Assembly (NCBI RefSeq): GCF_029962835.1 | Contig: NC_080583.1 | Span: 682,001-746,000, forward strand | DNA from: Magnolia sinica | Lineage: Eukaryota; Streptophyta; Magnoliopsida; Magnoliales; Magnoliaceae | DNA: 64,000 nucleotides | Direction: 5' to 3' | Translations under genes and position numbers: made by a program | The notes under the pieces: model-generated | What the model saw: only the letters and a program-made list of their open reading frames with translations | What the model was told of the DNA's origin: nothing | Database searches by the model: none | Shown: positions 1-10,920 of the stretch, piece after piece | How the letters are laid out: each line of letters begins with the position of its first letter | Position numbering within the stretch: position 1 is the stretch's first letter

Positions 1-517
1 CCTAAAACCAATACAATAAGGGCTGTATCAGCACCTTTTTTTTGCCAAAAAATTTCAGAAAAGTATTAGAAAAAGAAAAGGATATTTTGAGAAACACACG
101 AATCTATCCTTTATTATTGTTCTTGACATGTTTTCAATGGTGTATCGGACCATTCTTTGGCAAGGAAAAAAAAAAAGTCTGTTGGCCTAACCTACTCAAA
201 ACTGAGTTTCTTAAACATTGTCTTTCCTTTAACATTTCACGATATTTTCCTTAATTTGATGATACCACATCTTTATTAATGAATATGGAAAACCAAAATA
301 AATAAATCAACATAATCAAGCAAAAGAGGGGAGAAAGAAAGAATATTTTGAGTTGTCTTTCCTTTTCACTTTTTGTGAGCTTTTCCCTTAGTTTGACACT
401 ACCATCACCATGTCTTCATTGAAGAATAGGCACAAACCAAATTAAATGAATGAATAAACATTACCAACTAAACGAGGAAATGAGATGAGAAAAGAAAATT
501 AGCAAACGGTTATCTAC

Positions 518-3500
518 CTCACCACCAGAAGCTAGTATAGAACCCTCAGCATTAAACGTCAATGCTAATTGCAGCCCGACATCTTCCAATTCTGTCAGCA
601 CTTTCCCAGAAGATTTTAGAGCCATCTTTTGGACTTCCTTGCTCTCTGGGATATCCCATTCAAACCATCTATACACAATTGCAACATAAGAAGAGATCAT
701 TTAACCATGAGCCCCACATGTTGGAACTGAAAAAAGTGTTCATATTGTGCCTGTACTTTTTCTTTGAGGGGTTTCTTACTATTAGGATCAAGATGCTACA
801 ATTCGATCTTGTAAGATTTTCATGAAAATGGCCTTTTATTTTTTAAAACATGCTCATAAAATAACAAGTGTGAAACTATAAATGCATAAAGTTCAGAATT
901 GAAATTCAAATATCTTCTTTAAAAAATGATACAAACAAAATAGTAATCTGGATGCTGACTTCTTTAGTTGATGAAATCAGAAAGTATAGATATGTAAAAC
1001 AGAGTTTGAAGGTGAAACTCAAAACTCTTCTTTCACTTTAAGGCATGTCCCACTGCATAGCCATGATACCCCTTCCACAGAAATAATCAATTTAGGGAAA
1101 CATATGCAGTAGCGCTCCCGCATTGACCAAAACCAACATTAGTAAAAAAAGAAGAAAGAAAGACGACAAAATAGGTGCAACTGGCACACTCATTGTTGCT
1201 CAAACGCAAAACACAAGTGACTAGTTGCAACCGGCAAAAAGTTCCTGACACTGCAATACTCCAAAAGGTCAGATGTGCAGAAAAATTCACATGGAAGTTT
1301 AAAAAAGAAGAAGAAGAAGAAGAAGAAAGAAAGAAAGAAAGATAGAAAGAAAATAAAATAAAATAGAACTGCAAAGTTGCTCAAATGGAATTTTGAAAAA
1401 GGGAGATTTTTAAATCCATAGTAAATGAATGAAAAAATTGTCATGACATATGAAACATCCTCCATTCGGAGTTTCTTAAAGTGAAATACAGCTTTAGACC
1501 CTAGTTTGAAGTGCAAGGCTTTAAGTATAAAAAATAGCAAGATGATGAATTGGAGAATGGTAATATCAGGTCCCACCTCATACGTGCACATTTAGCAAGG
1601 AATAGAGCATACATCTATGCATATGTGCTATATAACTGATTGAGAGTATGCATGTTCTAAAAAAGATTAAGGTGGCTTTTGGATATAGTGACTGATTGTG
1701 GTCAGCAAGGATAGTTAATATGGTTGGTGCTAGAGGCAACACGGAAAATGGAAGGTGAATGAAGAAGGCTACTGTTTCCCCCCTTCAGCACCACATCAAT
1801 CACAAGGTAAGAACATGCAGGTATATTTTCATGCCTAAGTTTTATGTTAGTACAAATGACAAGATAAAAGAAAAATCTGCCTATGCCTACTCGAATTGAA
1901 GTACTATTTTGGCAAGAGGCAAAGTAGAACTTGAAAAGCAGTACCAATTTTTTTTTTTAAAAAAAGGAGGAATATCTATGTAAAAGTTCAAAAGTTTTTT
2001 ATCTGGCAACCAAACCACGCCTTTGGTATAAATGTCAGAAAAGGCACCCAAGCCCCAACCCCAATTTTTGGGTTTTGAAAAAAGAATCCATATTCCTTTT
2101 TTTGCTTGATTAAATATCAACACAAATGGTGCCAAACTGTTGAGTAGACCCAAGTCCATCATGTATGTCCAACTGGTAAATTATTTTCCTAAATAGATTT
2201 CCTCGTATCAAAGTAAAGAAACAAATAACCTGCAACTTTTGGGGAAGGAACATATAAGGCCTTCTCCTCCTGGGTGCACAGCCATCCTATAAGGTAAATC
2301 ACCACCAGTTCCAAGCTTATTCACCTGAAAAAGATAAACATACACTCAATGCAAATGAAGATAGCCATTCGTAATGAGGACAAGCAATCAAAGTAGACAG
2401 ACTATTGTACAGCTGCAAACACTGCTCAAAGCCTTCCGAAAGCAACTCAAGCAGGGCACATGCTCCACAATGGCACACTGTAGAAGATCCTAGTTGTTCA
2501 TCAGGGTGGCACTGGCACACCATGCATGTACATTGTACAAGTGAACATAAACTAAGTAATGGACCTTTGGAACCAAGAGTTTTAAGGACCGCGGTATGGG
2601 TGTCATGATAAAGATAAAAATAAAAATTAAAAACCTTTCCTTTAATGTAAAATAAAAATATATTGACAAAAAATGTCTTGCATCTTTCAAAAGTGGTGGC
2701 TTTCGCCTGGTTGGCAGGAAAGAATAAGATTCTGACTGTCGACAACCTCTGCAAGTGGAACATGGTGCTGCCCAATGTTTGTATCCTTTGCCTGGAAGTG
2801 GAAGAGACAGTTGATCATTTGTTCCTTCACTGTGCATTTGCAAAGGTTGTTTGCTCTGGCATCTTTAGAGGGGCCAACATTTCCTAGGTGTTACTAGGGT
2901 TGATTGAGATCTTGTTTAGAGCTTGGCACAGGGGAGGAGAGGGATCCATGAGAACTCACAGATGGAGGGTAGCTCTGTTGGCTTTTCTATGGTTGATTTG
3001 GCTCGACAGAAACAATCAGACTTTTAGAGACGAAAGAATTCAGCTCTTAGAGTCGTCAGACGGGTTTGGCTAGGATTTCAGAATGGGTGTCTAGTGTGCC
3101 AGTTTCGAGTAGTCTTGTTGGGTGTTTTTATAAAAAATAAAAATTGTTTGTGTGTACGGTGGATGAATTGGGTGGGTTTGTATAGTTTTTCCTTCTTGTT
3201 TGTGTTCTTTCTTTTCTGGCTTCGGCCCTAATAAAGCTTTGCTCATCTTTCAAAAAACAAAAAAAAAAAATCTTCTAAGACACAAAACTTTTGATTTGCA
3301 TGCCAGTTTTAAGTGGTATTTTGGAAGTTTCTTCAAGATCAACAACTACTTCGAGTGATCTTTTGAGATGTCATTGTTTCAAGATGAATCCAAAAATTAG
3401 AAATAATGACGTTTTAGATTTTTAACATATTTTCGGTACTCAGTAAACATCCTCAAGAGTGATTTTTAAGATCAAAGACAACTACTTCAAGTATTTTTGA

Positions 3501-6500
3501 GGCTGTGCTCTTTCTCAGATTCCCTAGGCATTTAGACTTTCTAAATTTTCACAATTGATCCTCCCTACTCCTGCAGCTAAGCCCTATCATGCTTCCTCTC
3601 ATGCAATTACTTGAAAGCTAAATTGGAAAGAACACACCAAGAATGCAAGACCCATTCCAGGAAGTCAGGAGATCATTCTCAAGGATGGGTTCTTTGCTAA
3701 GGACGTTTGCACTATTGATGGAATTTCTGTAATTTCTCACCAAGAACACATGAAATTTCTATAATCTGGTGGATAAGAAAACGACTTGAGTTTTGTTTGC
3801 CCCTACCATGACGTGTGTCCAATATCCCCCCCAAACCCTAAATTGGTCCTACAGCCAACGTGTGCAATAACGGTAACAGTGGCAACTGTTACACGTTACG
3901 GGGTCCTAACAACTATTACAGAAAAAATGATCCCATAATGGTCCGTTATGGGGCCGATACATGGTTTTTTTTTTTGGACATTAAAAAAAAGAGAGAGAAA
4001 AAGAAAGAAAGAAAGAAAGACCGTAACGCCTGTTATGGCCTGTATCGTAATGGTAACAATAGTGGCCATTACGACTACCGTTACCATTATGGAATACCAT
4101 GCCTATAGGTCAAATTTCAACCTGATCCATGATTTAGGAGGGTCAAACCAAAGAAAACAATAGAGGGATGCCCATTGTATTCTTGCAGGTGGGACCTACG
4201 AAGATGTGGTTTAGACATCTGACCCATCCATCGTATGCATGCCACCCGGATGAGGGGTTACATCTATCGTTGCACGAAGCGTAAGGTGAAGTAGCAAGAG
4301 ATTTAGGTGCGGGAGTGGGAGAGCGTCTATTTCAAAATGTTAGCAAGTATAAATAGCCGGGAAGCAGGAGAGGGAGTCCAAAGCATGATGCAAAGCAGGA
4401 GTACCACCTAGTTAGAAGGATCGTGTAAGTAAAGTTTGATGCAGGACAACTAACCACTTGCTATAAAAGATTGAACTAATAGAGCGTGGCGAATCAATCC
4501 CTTTATCTCATAGCCTAGGCCCCACATTCCATGGGTTATATCCTCGGCTGAACCCTTCTCATGGGCCCCACATCATATGGGTTCCACCTCACACGAACTA
4601 CCTGCCTCACATGAGCTGCCCACCTCGTGTGTGCCCTTGTATCCTAGGAATCAATCCCTTTTATCTCATAGCCTAGGCCCCACATTTCATGGATTAGGTC
4701 CTCGGCTGAACCCTCCTCGTGTGCCCCATATCACATGGGTTCTGCCTCACATAAGCCACCCACCTCACCCGGTGAGGAGTCTCAAACACAAGACCTCCCG
4801 CTCTAATACCACTTTGATGCAGGACAACTAACCACTTGCTTTAAAAGCTCGAACTGATATAGCATGATGAATCAATCCCTTTATCTCATAGCCCAGGCCC
4901 CACATCCTATGGGTTAGGTCCTCGGCCAAACCCCTCTCATGGGCCCCATATCATATGGGTTCTGCATCACACGAGTCAACCGTCTCACACAGGTCACCCA
5001 CCCTGAGTGTGCCCCTGCATTCCACGGGCCACCCCACTCGATCTCGATGTGAAAATGCCCCTGCATTAAAGTTCTCTCAAATTTTGAGCCATTTAAAAAC
5101 TCAAGTGCATCCCACGATGTATTTTAGATGTTTTAAGCATGATTTCACATTATTCCAGAAGGTGTGGCCCACCTAAGTTTTGGATACAAATGGTTTTTAG
5201 GACATCCCATGTTTAGGAGAGGAGCCACTAGATGCATAATTCAGACACCACATGCACATCACAATGGGGCTACAAAGCTCAATCTTACTATAACTTATGG
5301 TAAGATTGACCATTATAAGAACATTTTTCCATTTGTGTGTGTTTATTTGTACTAAAGCTTAGATGTGTGTGTGTGTGTGCGCGCGCGTGCACATAATCTC
5401 ATAAAGTTGTCCTTATTTCTCCTCTTTGCTCTTCCCTCTTTGCTCCACATCTGTGTTACCCTTTCTTGCCTCTCAACAACCGGGCTGTGGCTTGTTGACC
5501 TTACCTAATCAGGTTCTCCATATTTCTCTTCTCTATACCGTTCCTTTTCTCCTTCCCTCCGTCTTATACTTTCTTCCCCTTACTTTCTTACCTCTCAACA
5601 CTTGGCCTATGGCCTTCCATCACGTTCTCCCTATTTCTCCTCTCCTTGATCTTCCCTTTCCTCCTCCCTTCTTTGGATTTTTCACTTTCTCCCCCTTAAG
5701 TTCTTGCCTCTCAAGTCTTAACACTGAGCCAATGGCCTGCACCGCATTTCATTTCATCAGGTTCTCCTTCCTTCTCCTCTTCGCTCTTCCCTTTTCTTCC
5801 CATCTTACAATTTCTCCTCCTCACCTTGTTGCCTCTTCTGCCCCCTAAATTAGGCTTGTAATACGAATTATACAATACAAAATGATAGAAGTTATAAGGT
5901 TGTCAGCCAAGCAAAAATGTTCTCTCTGGAGCTAATCATCAGCCCCTCGGTAAACGGATCATGCTACTGAAACCGCACTAATAAAACGATCCTAATCTTC
6001 CAAGCAGTGGTCATCAAATGGACAGTTAAAAAAAAAGTCAGCATACCCAATTCAATAGCTATTGTGGCACGGTTAAGATTATCCCATAAGTGATATTCCA
6101 AGCATATGCGTCATGCCCCATCTATAGGCCGTCCAGCACTTGGCTCTTGTTTTTACAGCCAGCTGCACCTAACGGAGGTTCTAGAATTCATCTAATATAC
6201 ATGTTCCATGCATTCACACCCATCCGGGCATCGACTCCAAATCATGGGCCGCATTGCAGATGGAGCACAGCCTGAAAAACTGCACTGATCGGACAACTCA
6301 AACCGTCTGATTACTGACCATCAACAGATGCTGAGAGGACAATTTACAGCCATCCAAAGCCAACGGTGAACCCAGATAACAAAGATCATCAAATCCATGT
6401 GATTTTCACGCTACGCTCAATCCAAAATAGTACCTCCGACCACAAAATCAAAACCGAGCACGGATCGGAGAACAAAATGCACATAACCCAGAACAATAAT

Positions 6501-6885
6501 ATAAAGAAGTAGGAAATTCAATGGGAGGAGAGAGAATTGTAACCATGAGAAGAAATAGAGAAAAGCTTACAGGTTCTTCAGAGAGGGAAGCGGAGGAGAA
6601 ATCGAATTGGGTGAGGAGAAAGGCGTTTGAGAGACCGCTCCGACCTTCGCCTCCACCGCCTCCTAAAACTAAGTAGTAATTGTAGTGCTGGATCTTCGAT
6701 GATGAGGATTTCTGCTCATTGCTTCCGCTCTCTTCCTTCTGTTCCTCTTCTTTCTTTTCTTCTCCCTTCTCTGACTGCTGATGAAGAAGCTGCTGGATCT
6801 GATTGACGGGAATCCAAGAAGCGCAGTAAAGGGGAAGTCCGTACTTCTTGCAGCATGCCGGAGATGGGCTCCCTCTTCTTCCCAT
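518..6885 (-). CDS. SEC12-like WD40 protein (PHF1/STL2P family), 5' part; three exons, partial at left edge
   Basis: Exons read on the minus strand are 6571-6885, 2230-2324 and 518-668, with GT-AG junctions and matching phase (CCT|GTAAGC, CAG|GTTATT, GAG|GTAGAT donors). The joined product begins MGRRGSPSPACCKKYG, has LYCASWIPV and a GGGGEGRSG loop, then DLPYRMAVHP, and continues through LTELEDVGLQLALTFN to ASGGE, where the next blade would follow. This is the start of the SEC12/PHF1 propeller. Family members are ER membrane proteins related to the SAR1 exchange factor of COPII; PHF1 is needed for phosphate transporter exit from the ER. The remaining WD repeats and the C-terminal membrane anchor lie beyond the left edge. 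I chose the ATG at 6885 because the conserved block follows closely; an in-frame ATG at 6927 would add 14 basic residues. The family is certain; I cannot separate PHF1 from the STL2P type. Confidence 0.9.
1303..1360. repeat. GAA/GAAA microsatellite in intron 2 of the SEC12-like gene
   Basis: A run of GAAGAAGAA passes into AAAGAAAG units. The rest of the intron (669-2229) is AT-rich and shows no further coding match. Confidence 0.8.
2660..3272 (+). mobile_element. 5'-truncated LINE fragment with zf-RVT domain and poly(A) tail
   Basis: Translation gives VAFAWLAGKNKILTVDNLCKW, then CILCLEVEETVDHLFLHC, the zinc-binding reverse-transcriptase C-terminal domain (zf-RVT) of plant L1-type LINEs. Next comes a tail domain with WLIWLDRNNQTFRDE. 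The copy ends in AATAAAGCTTTGCTCATC and an A-rich run near 3252-3272. It lies antisense inside intron 1 of the SEC12-like gene. A stop separates the two coding pieces at 2885, so it is dead. I found no clear target-site duplication. Confidence 0.8.
3863..4103. mobile_element. MITE-like inverted repeat, GTAACGG family
   Basis: The left arm (GGTAACAGTGGCAACTGTTAC near 3872) and the right arm (GTTACCATTACGATAC on the other strand) are imperfect inverted copies built from GTAACGG/CCGTTAC motifs. Between them is a T-rich and AAAG microsatellite core (3966-4020). No coding content. It lies in intron 1 of the SEC12-like gene. Confidence 0.55.
4436..5065 (-). repeat. Dispersed repeat with initiator-tRNA-Met type primer-binding motif, two tandem copies
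   Basis: The block starting GATGCAGGACAACTAACCAC occurs at about 4437 and again at about 4816 (period about 379). The second start is preceded by GCTCTAATACCA (4800-4811). On the minus strand this is TGGTATTAGAGC, one base off TGGTATCAGAGC, the primer-binding site of many plant Copia and TRIM elements. It sits just beyond a segment that would end in CA. A second locus of the family is at 25955-26445. Most likely this is a TRIM or other non-autonomous LTR element on the minus strand; no coding region. Confidence 0.55.
5365..5391. repeat. GT/GC dinucleotide microsatellite
   Basis: TGTGTGTGTG passing into CGCGCGCG, just before the pyrimidine-rich minisatellite. Confidence 0.7.
5410..5845. repeat. 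Pyrimidine-rich minisatellite, about 118-bp unit, four copies
   Basis: Four diverged units (about 5415, 5497, 5615 and 5738) each run from TTCTCC, through a TTCCC/TTCTCC tract, to CTTGCCTCTCAA(C/G) and a G-rich GGCC(T/A)ATGGCC-like end. The plus strand is nearly free of purines. The long open frame across it (5426-5848) is rich in L, P, S and F and follows the repeat, so I do not treat it as a gene. Confidence 0.65.
5846..6570. other. Rest of SEC12-like intron 1, no recognised element
   Basis: Unique-looking intron sequence up to the exon 1 donor (GTAAGC at 6565-6570, minus strand). I see no gene or repeat in it. Confidence 0.5.
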
Positions 6886-6944
6886 TGCTCCGCTCCTGCA
6901 ATTCGATTGCTTCTTCTCCTTTTTCACGAGAAATGACTAGGAAC

Positions 6945-6950
6945 TATATA
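6945..6950 (-). promoter_or_regulatory. TATA box of the SEC12-like gene
   Basis: TATATA read on the minus strand, about 60 bases upstream of the chosen ATG at 6885. It leaves a short leader and favours the 6885 start over the one at 6927, which would lie only about 20 bases from the TATA box. Confidence 0.55.
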
Positions 6951-6963
6951 ATACAGGGGAGAA

Positions 6964-7110
6964 GTTTCGGTACTCTGGTTTGTGTGACAGATGATACGCA
7001 AGCAAATTACAAATTAAGCCCCTGTAGCCTACCTAGCTCTGGGTACCAGGTGGTTGCAACTTTCATGAGACCCATCCCGTCCATCAGCTACGCTGCCTCG
7101 TCTTCAATTA
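6964..7110. mobile_element. Half copy of the GATACGC-type MITE next to the SEC12-like promoter
   Basis: GGTACTCTGG followed by GATGATACGCAAGC resembles the end of the MITE at 22914-23286 (GATACTCTGG, GATGATACGCAGAC). It abuts the SEC12-like TATA region. The other half is not recognisable. Confidence 0.4.
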
Positions 7111-7221
7111 TGAAAATCATGGCCATTCAGAACTCGCAGGCTACACCGTTGGCAGAGGACATCCAGAACTCCCATGCCACACCGTTGAAGGAGGAACTGG
7201 ACCCTGCTACCAGGATATCTC

Positions 7222-7500
7222 TCGTGGCAGGTGCTGTGGGCCCCGTAATGTATTTGTTTATCCACCCCGCCCATCCGCTTTGCCAGCTAATTTTAATTCA
7301 TGAACCCAAAAATGAAGAAGATGTAAATCTCAAGTGGACCACACCACAGTAACTGTGGTTCCAAGAAACTTTTCCTGTGGTGTGTTCCACTTCAGCTTTA
7401 GATCTGCTTCAATTTTCGGCTCATTTCTTAAAAAAGAGCTGATAAAATGGATGGACGGAATGGATATAAAATACAGATTCGGATTCTGTAGTGACCCCTC
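7222..7500. mobile_element. Dispersed MITE, GGGCCCACC / ATCCACGCCGTCC family, copy 1
   Basis: The left arm GTGGGCCCCGTAATGTATTTG is followed by ATCCACCCCGCCCATCCGC. The right arm ATGGATGGACGGAATGGAT (about 7447) is its inverted counterpart. Internal CTCAAGTGGACCACACCACAG and the GTGGTGTG stretch are typical of the family. Non-coding. Confidence 0.6.
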
Positions 7501-7544
7501 CAGTGCCGATATCTCGGTACTGGTCGGTGCTGGAAAAACTCCGT

Positions 7545-7980
7545 GGGCCACACCATGAGATATATTTTTTATCCACGCCGTCCATCCATTTTATCCCCTC
7601 ATATTATGGACTCATCCCAAAAACAAGGCATATCCAAATCTCAGACGGATCACACCATGGGAAAACAGTGGTGATCGAACCCTCATCATTGAAAATTCCT
7701 AAGCCCTACTATAATGTTCATTTTCCATCCAAGCCGTTGAATAAATCACCTAGACCTGGGTATAGGGAAAACACAAATATCAGCTTGATCCAAAACTTTT
7801 GTGGCCCTAGAGAAGTTTTTTATGGTAGGCCTTCAATCCCCACTGTTTCCTACAGAGTGGTCCACTTGAGATTTGGATCTACTTAGGCACATTCTCTAAT
7901 CTGAGCTTGCAAAATGGATGGACGGAATGGATAAAATACAAACATTATGGAGGGCCCACAGACCTTTTCCAGGGGCAGTA
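7545..7980. mobile_element. Dispersed MITE, GGGCCCACC / ATCCACGCCGTCC family, copy 2
   Basis: The left arm GTGGGCCACACCATGAGATA with ATCCACGCCGTCCATCC and the right arm ATGGATGGACGGAATGGAT, ending in GGAGGGCCCACAG, form a long terminal inverted repeat. Inside is the family's GTGATCGAACCCTCATCATTG block. It follows copy 1 almost directly. Confidence 0.65.
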
Positions 7981-8139
7981 CCGAGGTGGGTACTGGCTCA
8001 CTATACATGCATCACAGAATATCCTTCCTGCCACCAGGGATATCATTGGTGGTGGGGTCATCTGGGAATCCCCTTCGGAGGAGGTTGCGTGAACGGAACG
8101 CGGATTAGGTTCGACCCCGGTCCAGCCAGTTACGTGAGG

Positions 8140-8575
8140 TCCTGACGTGGACCCACCTCAATGTATGTGTTGTGCATCCACGCGGTTCATCCGTTTTGCC
8201 ATCTCGTTTTAGGGCATGATCTAAAAAATGAAAATGATACAAATCTCTGGTAGACCACACCATAAGAAACAGTGGTCATTGGAAGCCCACCTTTAAACAC
8301 TTCCTAGGGCCACTGTTTATTTTCCATCCAATCCGTTGATGAAAGTCACTGACATGAATGAGAGGAAAATACATATAACAGCTTGATCTAAACTTTTGGA
8401 ACCCCCAAGAAATTTCTAATGGTGGGAATTCAACTGCTACTAGGTGATCCACTTGAGATTTGTATCTCATTATTATTATTATTATTTTTTTACCATGCTT
8501 TAAATGAATGGGCAAAACTGATAAACAGAGAGGATGTACAATGCATATATGAAGGTGGGGCCCATGATCAGACTT
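8140..8575. mobile_element. Dispersed MITE, GGGCCCACC family, copy 3
   Basis: Starts GACGTGGACCCACCTCAATG, then ATCCACGCGGTTCATCCG. It ends with GATGTACAATGCATATATG and AAGGTGGGGCCCATG. An ATT microsatellite (8468-8488) interrupts it. It is the third copy in line upstream of the SEC12-like gene. Confidence 0.6.
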
Positions 8576-10790
8576 AGTGGTTTTTATATGTCATTCAATT
8601 TATTTTGATTCCCCATGAAAAATTAATAAAAATTATAGCATTTCAAATTTATGGTGTGCAATACTAAATATAATTTTTGAGAAATGCTCTGGCGCTTACA
8701 CTATGAGAATCCAATTCATTAATCTATAGTATCCATCACATCCGGTGCACATTTCATAGGCCACCGTGAAAAATGACATAAATTTGAAAACTATTAACCA
8801 TTTGTTCAATGGTATTGAATATGATTGTTTATGAGAGAAATGTGTTTAATTAACATATATAGTCAGTGTTCAAAGTTTTGGTATTGCTACAAGTTTATCT
8901 GGCTGTGAATACGGAAACAATATTAATATAACCGAAAACTAAAAAAAAATTAGGAAAATTTGGAGAAATGATAGATTTTTTCAGTAAAACCTCGAGACTA
9001 AAATAATCATATTTGCATATTTACAAATAAAATGCATACATAATCAATTTTCAATTAGAAACCTACCAATAGATGGTTAAAAAGAACATTGGCAATCAAC
9101 AGCAAAGATGACTAGATGAGTATGGTTGTCAGATATGTCCAAGTTTTAAATCCGTGGTGATCCGAATAAACAGATTGTTGTTGAATTGTGAGGCGTCCTA
9201 TTTTTGAATATGATGAATGCTACTTGTAGTTGTAGATGAACATCTACAAGTGCCAAACATGAGCATTCTGCATGTGCTATTGTGGCAGAAATATATGAGA
9301 TCTGGCCATTCATTATTAGGCAGGTCCAACGGTGAATGTGCCCTTCCCTAAGAATTATGTTTTTCATGCATCTGTTGCCCATTTAACAAATTTGCAAGCT
9401 TGATTTCTGAGCTAGGAAGGACACATGCACTACTGGGTCCAAGTTGAGTGGCCCGGATCTCACACAAGCACGCCACTTAGGCACGTGAGGATCACTTGTG
9501 TTTGATGCTTGTAAACCCAAACTCAATTGACCCATTGTAAGTGTGGGGACCATCTTCTAGTGATTAAAATCATTTGTATGGTTGGTACCATCGTAGATGT
9601 GATATTCCTTTGAAAGCTCTTGAATCAGATGATCCAAATTGTCTTTTTTGGCCCATTAAATTCAGACAATTACTTGTAGTGCTCCATTCTTATTGAATGG
9701 CTAGGATCATCTTATGGGGAGATATAATGGCTGCTTCTGTTCCATAATGAGGCTATCTGGATTGACAACTTAGATTATCAAAAGAAGGATCCCAGTTATA
9801 CCATTGCTGGGTCAAACCAAATATGGAATTTCTTGCCATTGAGTACATAGCAATGCCTCGTAAATAAATGTGTTTTTCTTTACTAATGAACTCGTAAGAA
9901 TAGTTCCTTTAGTTTATAACTTTTGGTGTTTATTGAATAAAAAGCAGGTTGCATGAGAGTTATTCATTTGTTTGGAGGTGTCCTCCTTGTCGTGGCTAGT
10001 TTGATTATTTCCTTCTTCCATTTTCTTTCTAGTAATATTTCAAATTTTTTCTTTGAAGTTTTTGCTTGTTATTGTTTATTACTTTATAAGTAGGAACATT
10101 ACATTTGATATTAGAGTGATCGGGCTTACAATCAATTGTCATATCAGGTTCCAAGCACAAGAGAACAAGATATTGGCCGAACATACGACAGCTACTGAGC
10201 AAATGGCAGTATGGTTATTGGACAGACATCACAATCACTTGAAAGTTGAAAGTGACTGCAATTGAGGATTGACGAGGCAAAGAGCCTTTTTGTAATTGCA
10301 ACCAGAAGTACAACCAGGTACACCATTTTGGAATCCAACAAAATTTCTCTAGTGATGAAACACTCAAGTTTGAAACATTGAGGTTAGAGTCCAATATTAT
10401 CTAACCCACCAAAAATGCGAACAGCTTTCACTTCTGAAAGACGAATCTCCCATAATTGAGAAGGATGTCAAAAAAGATGTTGCATGAGATCCAAGAGAGT
10501 TTGAATCAACCTTGGTTTGTGGGGATGCCATGTTCCAACTTTGGTAGCATTCTTTATATATTAGGGAATATTGATTAATTTGGTAGATCATACCTGATGT
10601 GGCTAGTTGTTTGAATAAGGAGGTTTATTTTCCTCTATTTCCTAGGAAATCAGGCAGTGGTGCAAATCGAGGTTGCATGGGACTGGCCAATTCTTTCTGA
10701 AATCTAATCTATTGTTTAGAGGTAGCCCCCTCTGTTCAAGTAGCTTTTTCTTTCTTCTGTCTTCCTTTCTAATAGTAATTTAGTTAGTCT
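8576..10790. other. Intergenic, no recognised gene
   Basis: AT-rich sequence with weak repeat remnants; for example, 8865-9160 looks like a worn dispersed repeat. A frame at about 10149-10262 (QENKILAEHTTATEQM) follows a possible AG acceptor but matches nothing I know and has no neighbours to join. I call no gene here. Confidence 0.5.
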
Positions 10791-10793
10791 GCA

Positions 10794-10796
<3 letters not shown>

Positions 10797-10826
<30 letters not shown>

Positions 10827-10920
10827 TTTTGGATGAGTAGAGGATTTTTCTTCTTCTTCTTCTTTTTTTTTTTTTTTTTTTGGATGAGCAGAGGATTTTT
10901 CTTCTTCTTCTTCTTCTTCG
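10797..10920. repeat. TTC microsatellite with duplicated GGATGAG spacer
   Basis: TTCTTCTTC runs occur three times, separated by two near-identical spacers (TTTTTGGATGAG(T/C)AGAGGA). This shows a tandem duplication of about 65 bases that includes the microsatellite. Confidence 0.75.

Noticed and set aside
4577-4831. Frame with HELPxSHELP-type repeats
   Set aside because: Translation of the tRNA-Met-type repeat. The same words appear at 25955-26445 in other frames.
4436-5065. Possible Cassandra element (TRIM with 5S RNA in the LTR)
   Set aside because: The primer-binding motif fits, but I find no 5S rRNA box set in the repeat; a GGGTGACC-like word alone is not enough.
5426-5848. 140-codon open frame rich in L, P, S, F
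   Set aside because: It follows the pyrimidine-rich minisatellite unit by unit, lies inside an intron of a real gene on the other strand, and resembles no protein family.
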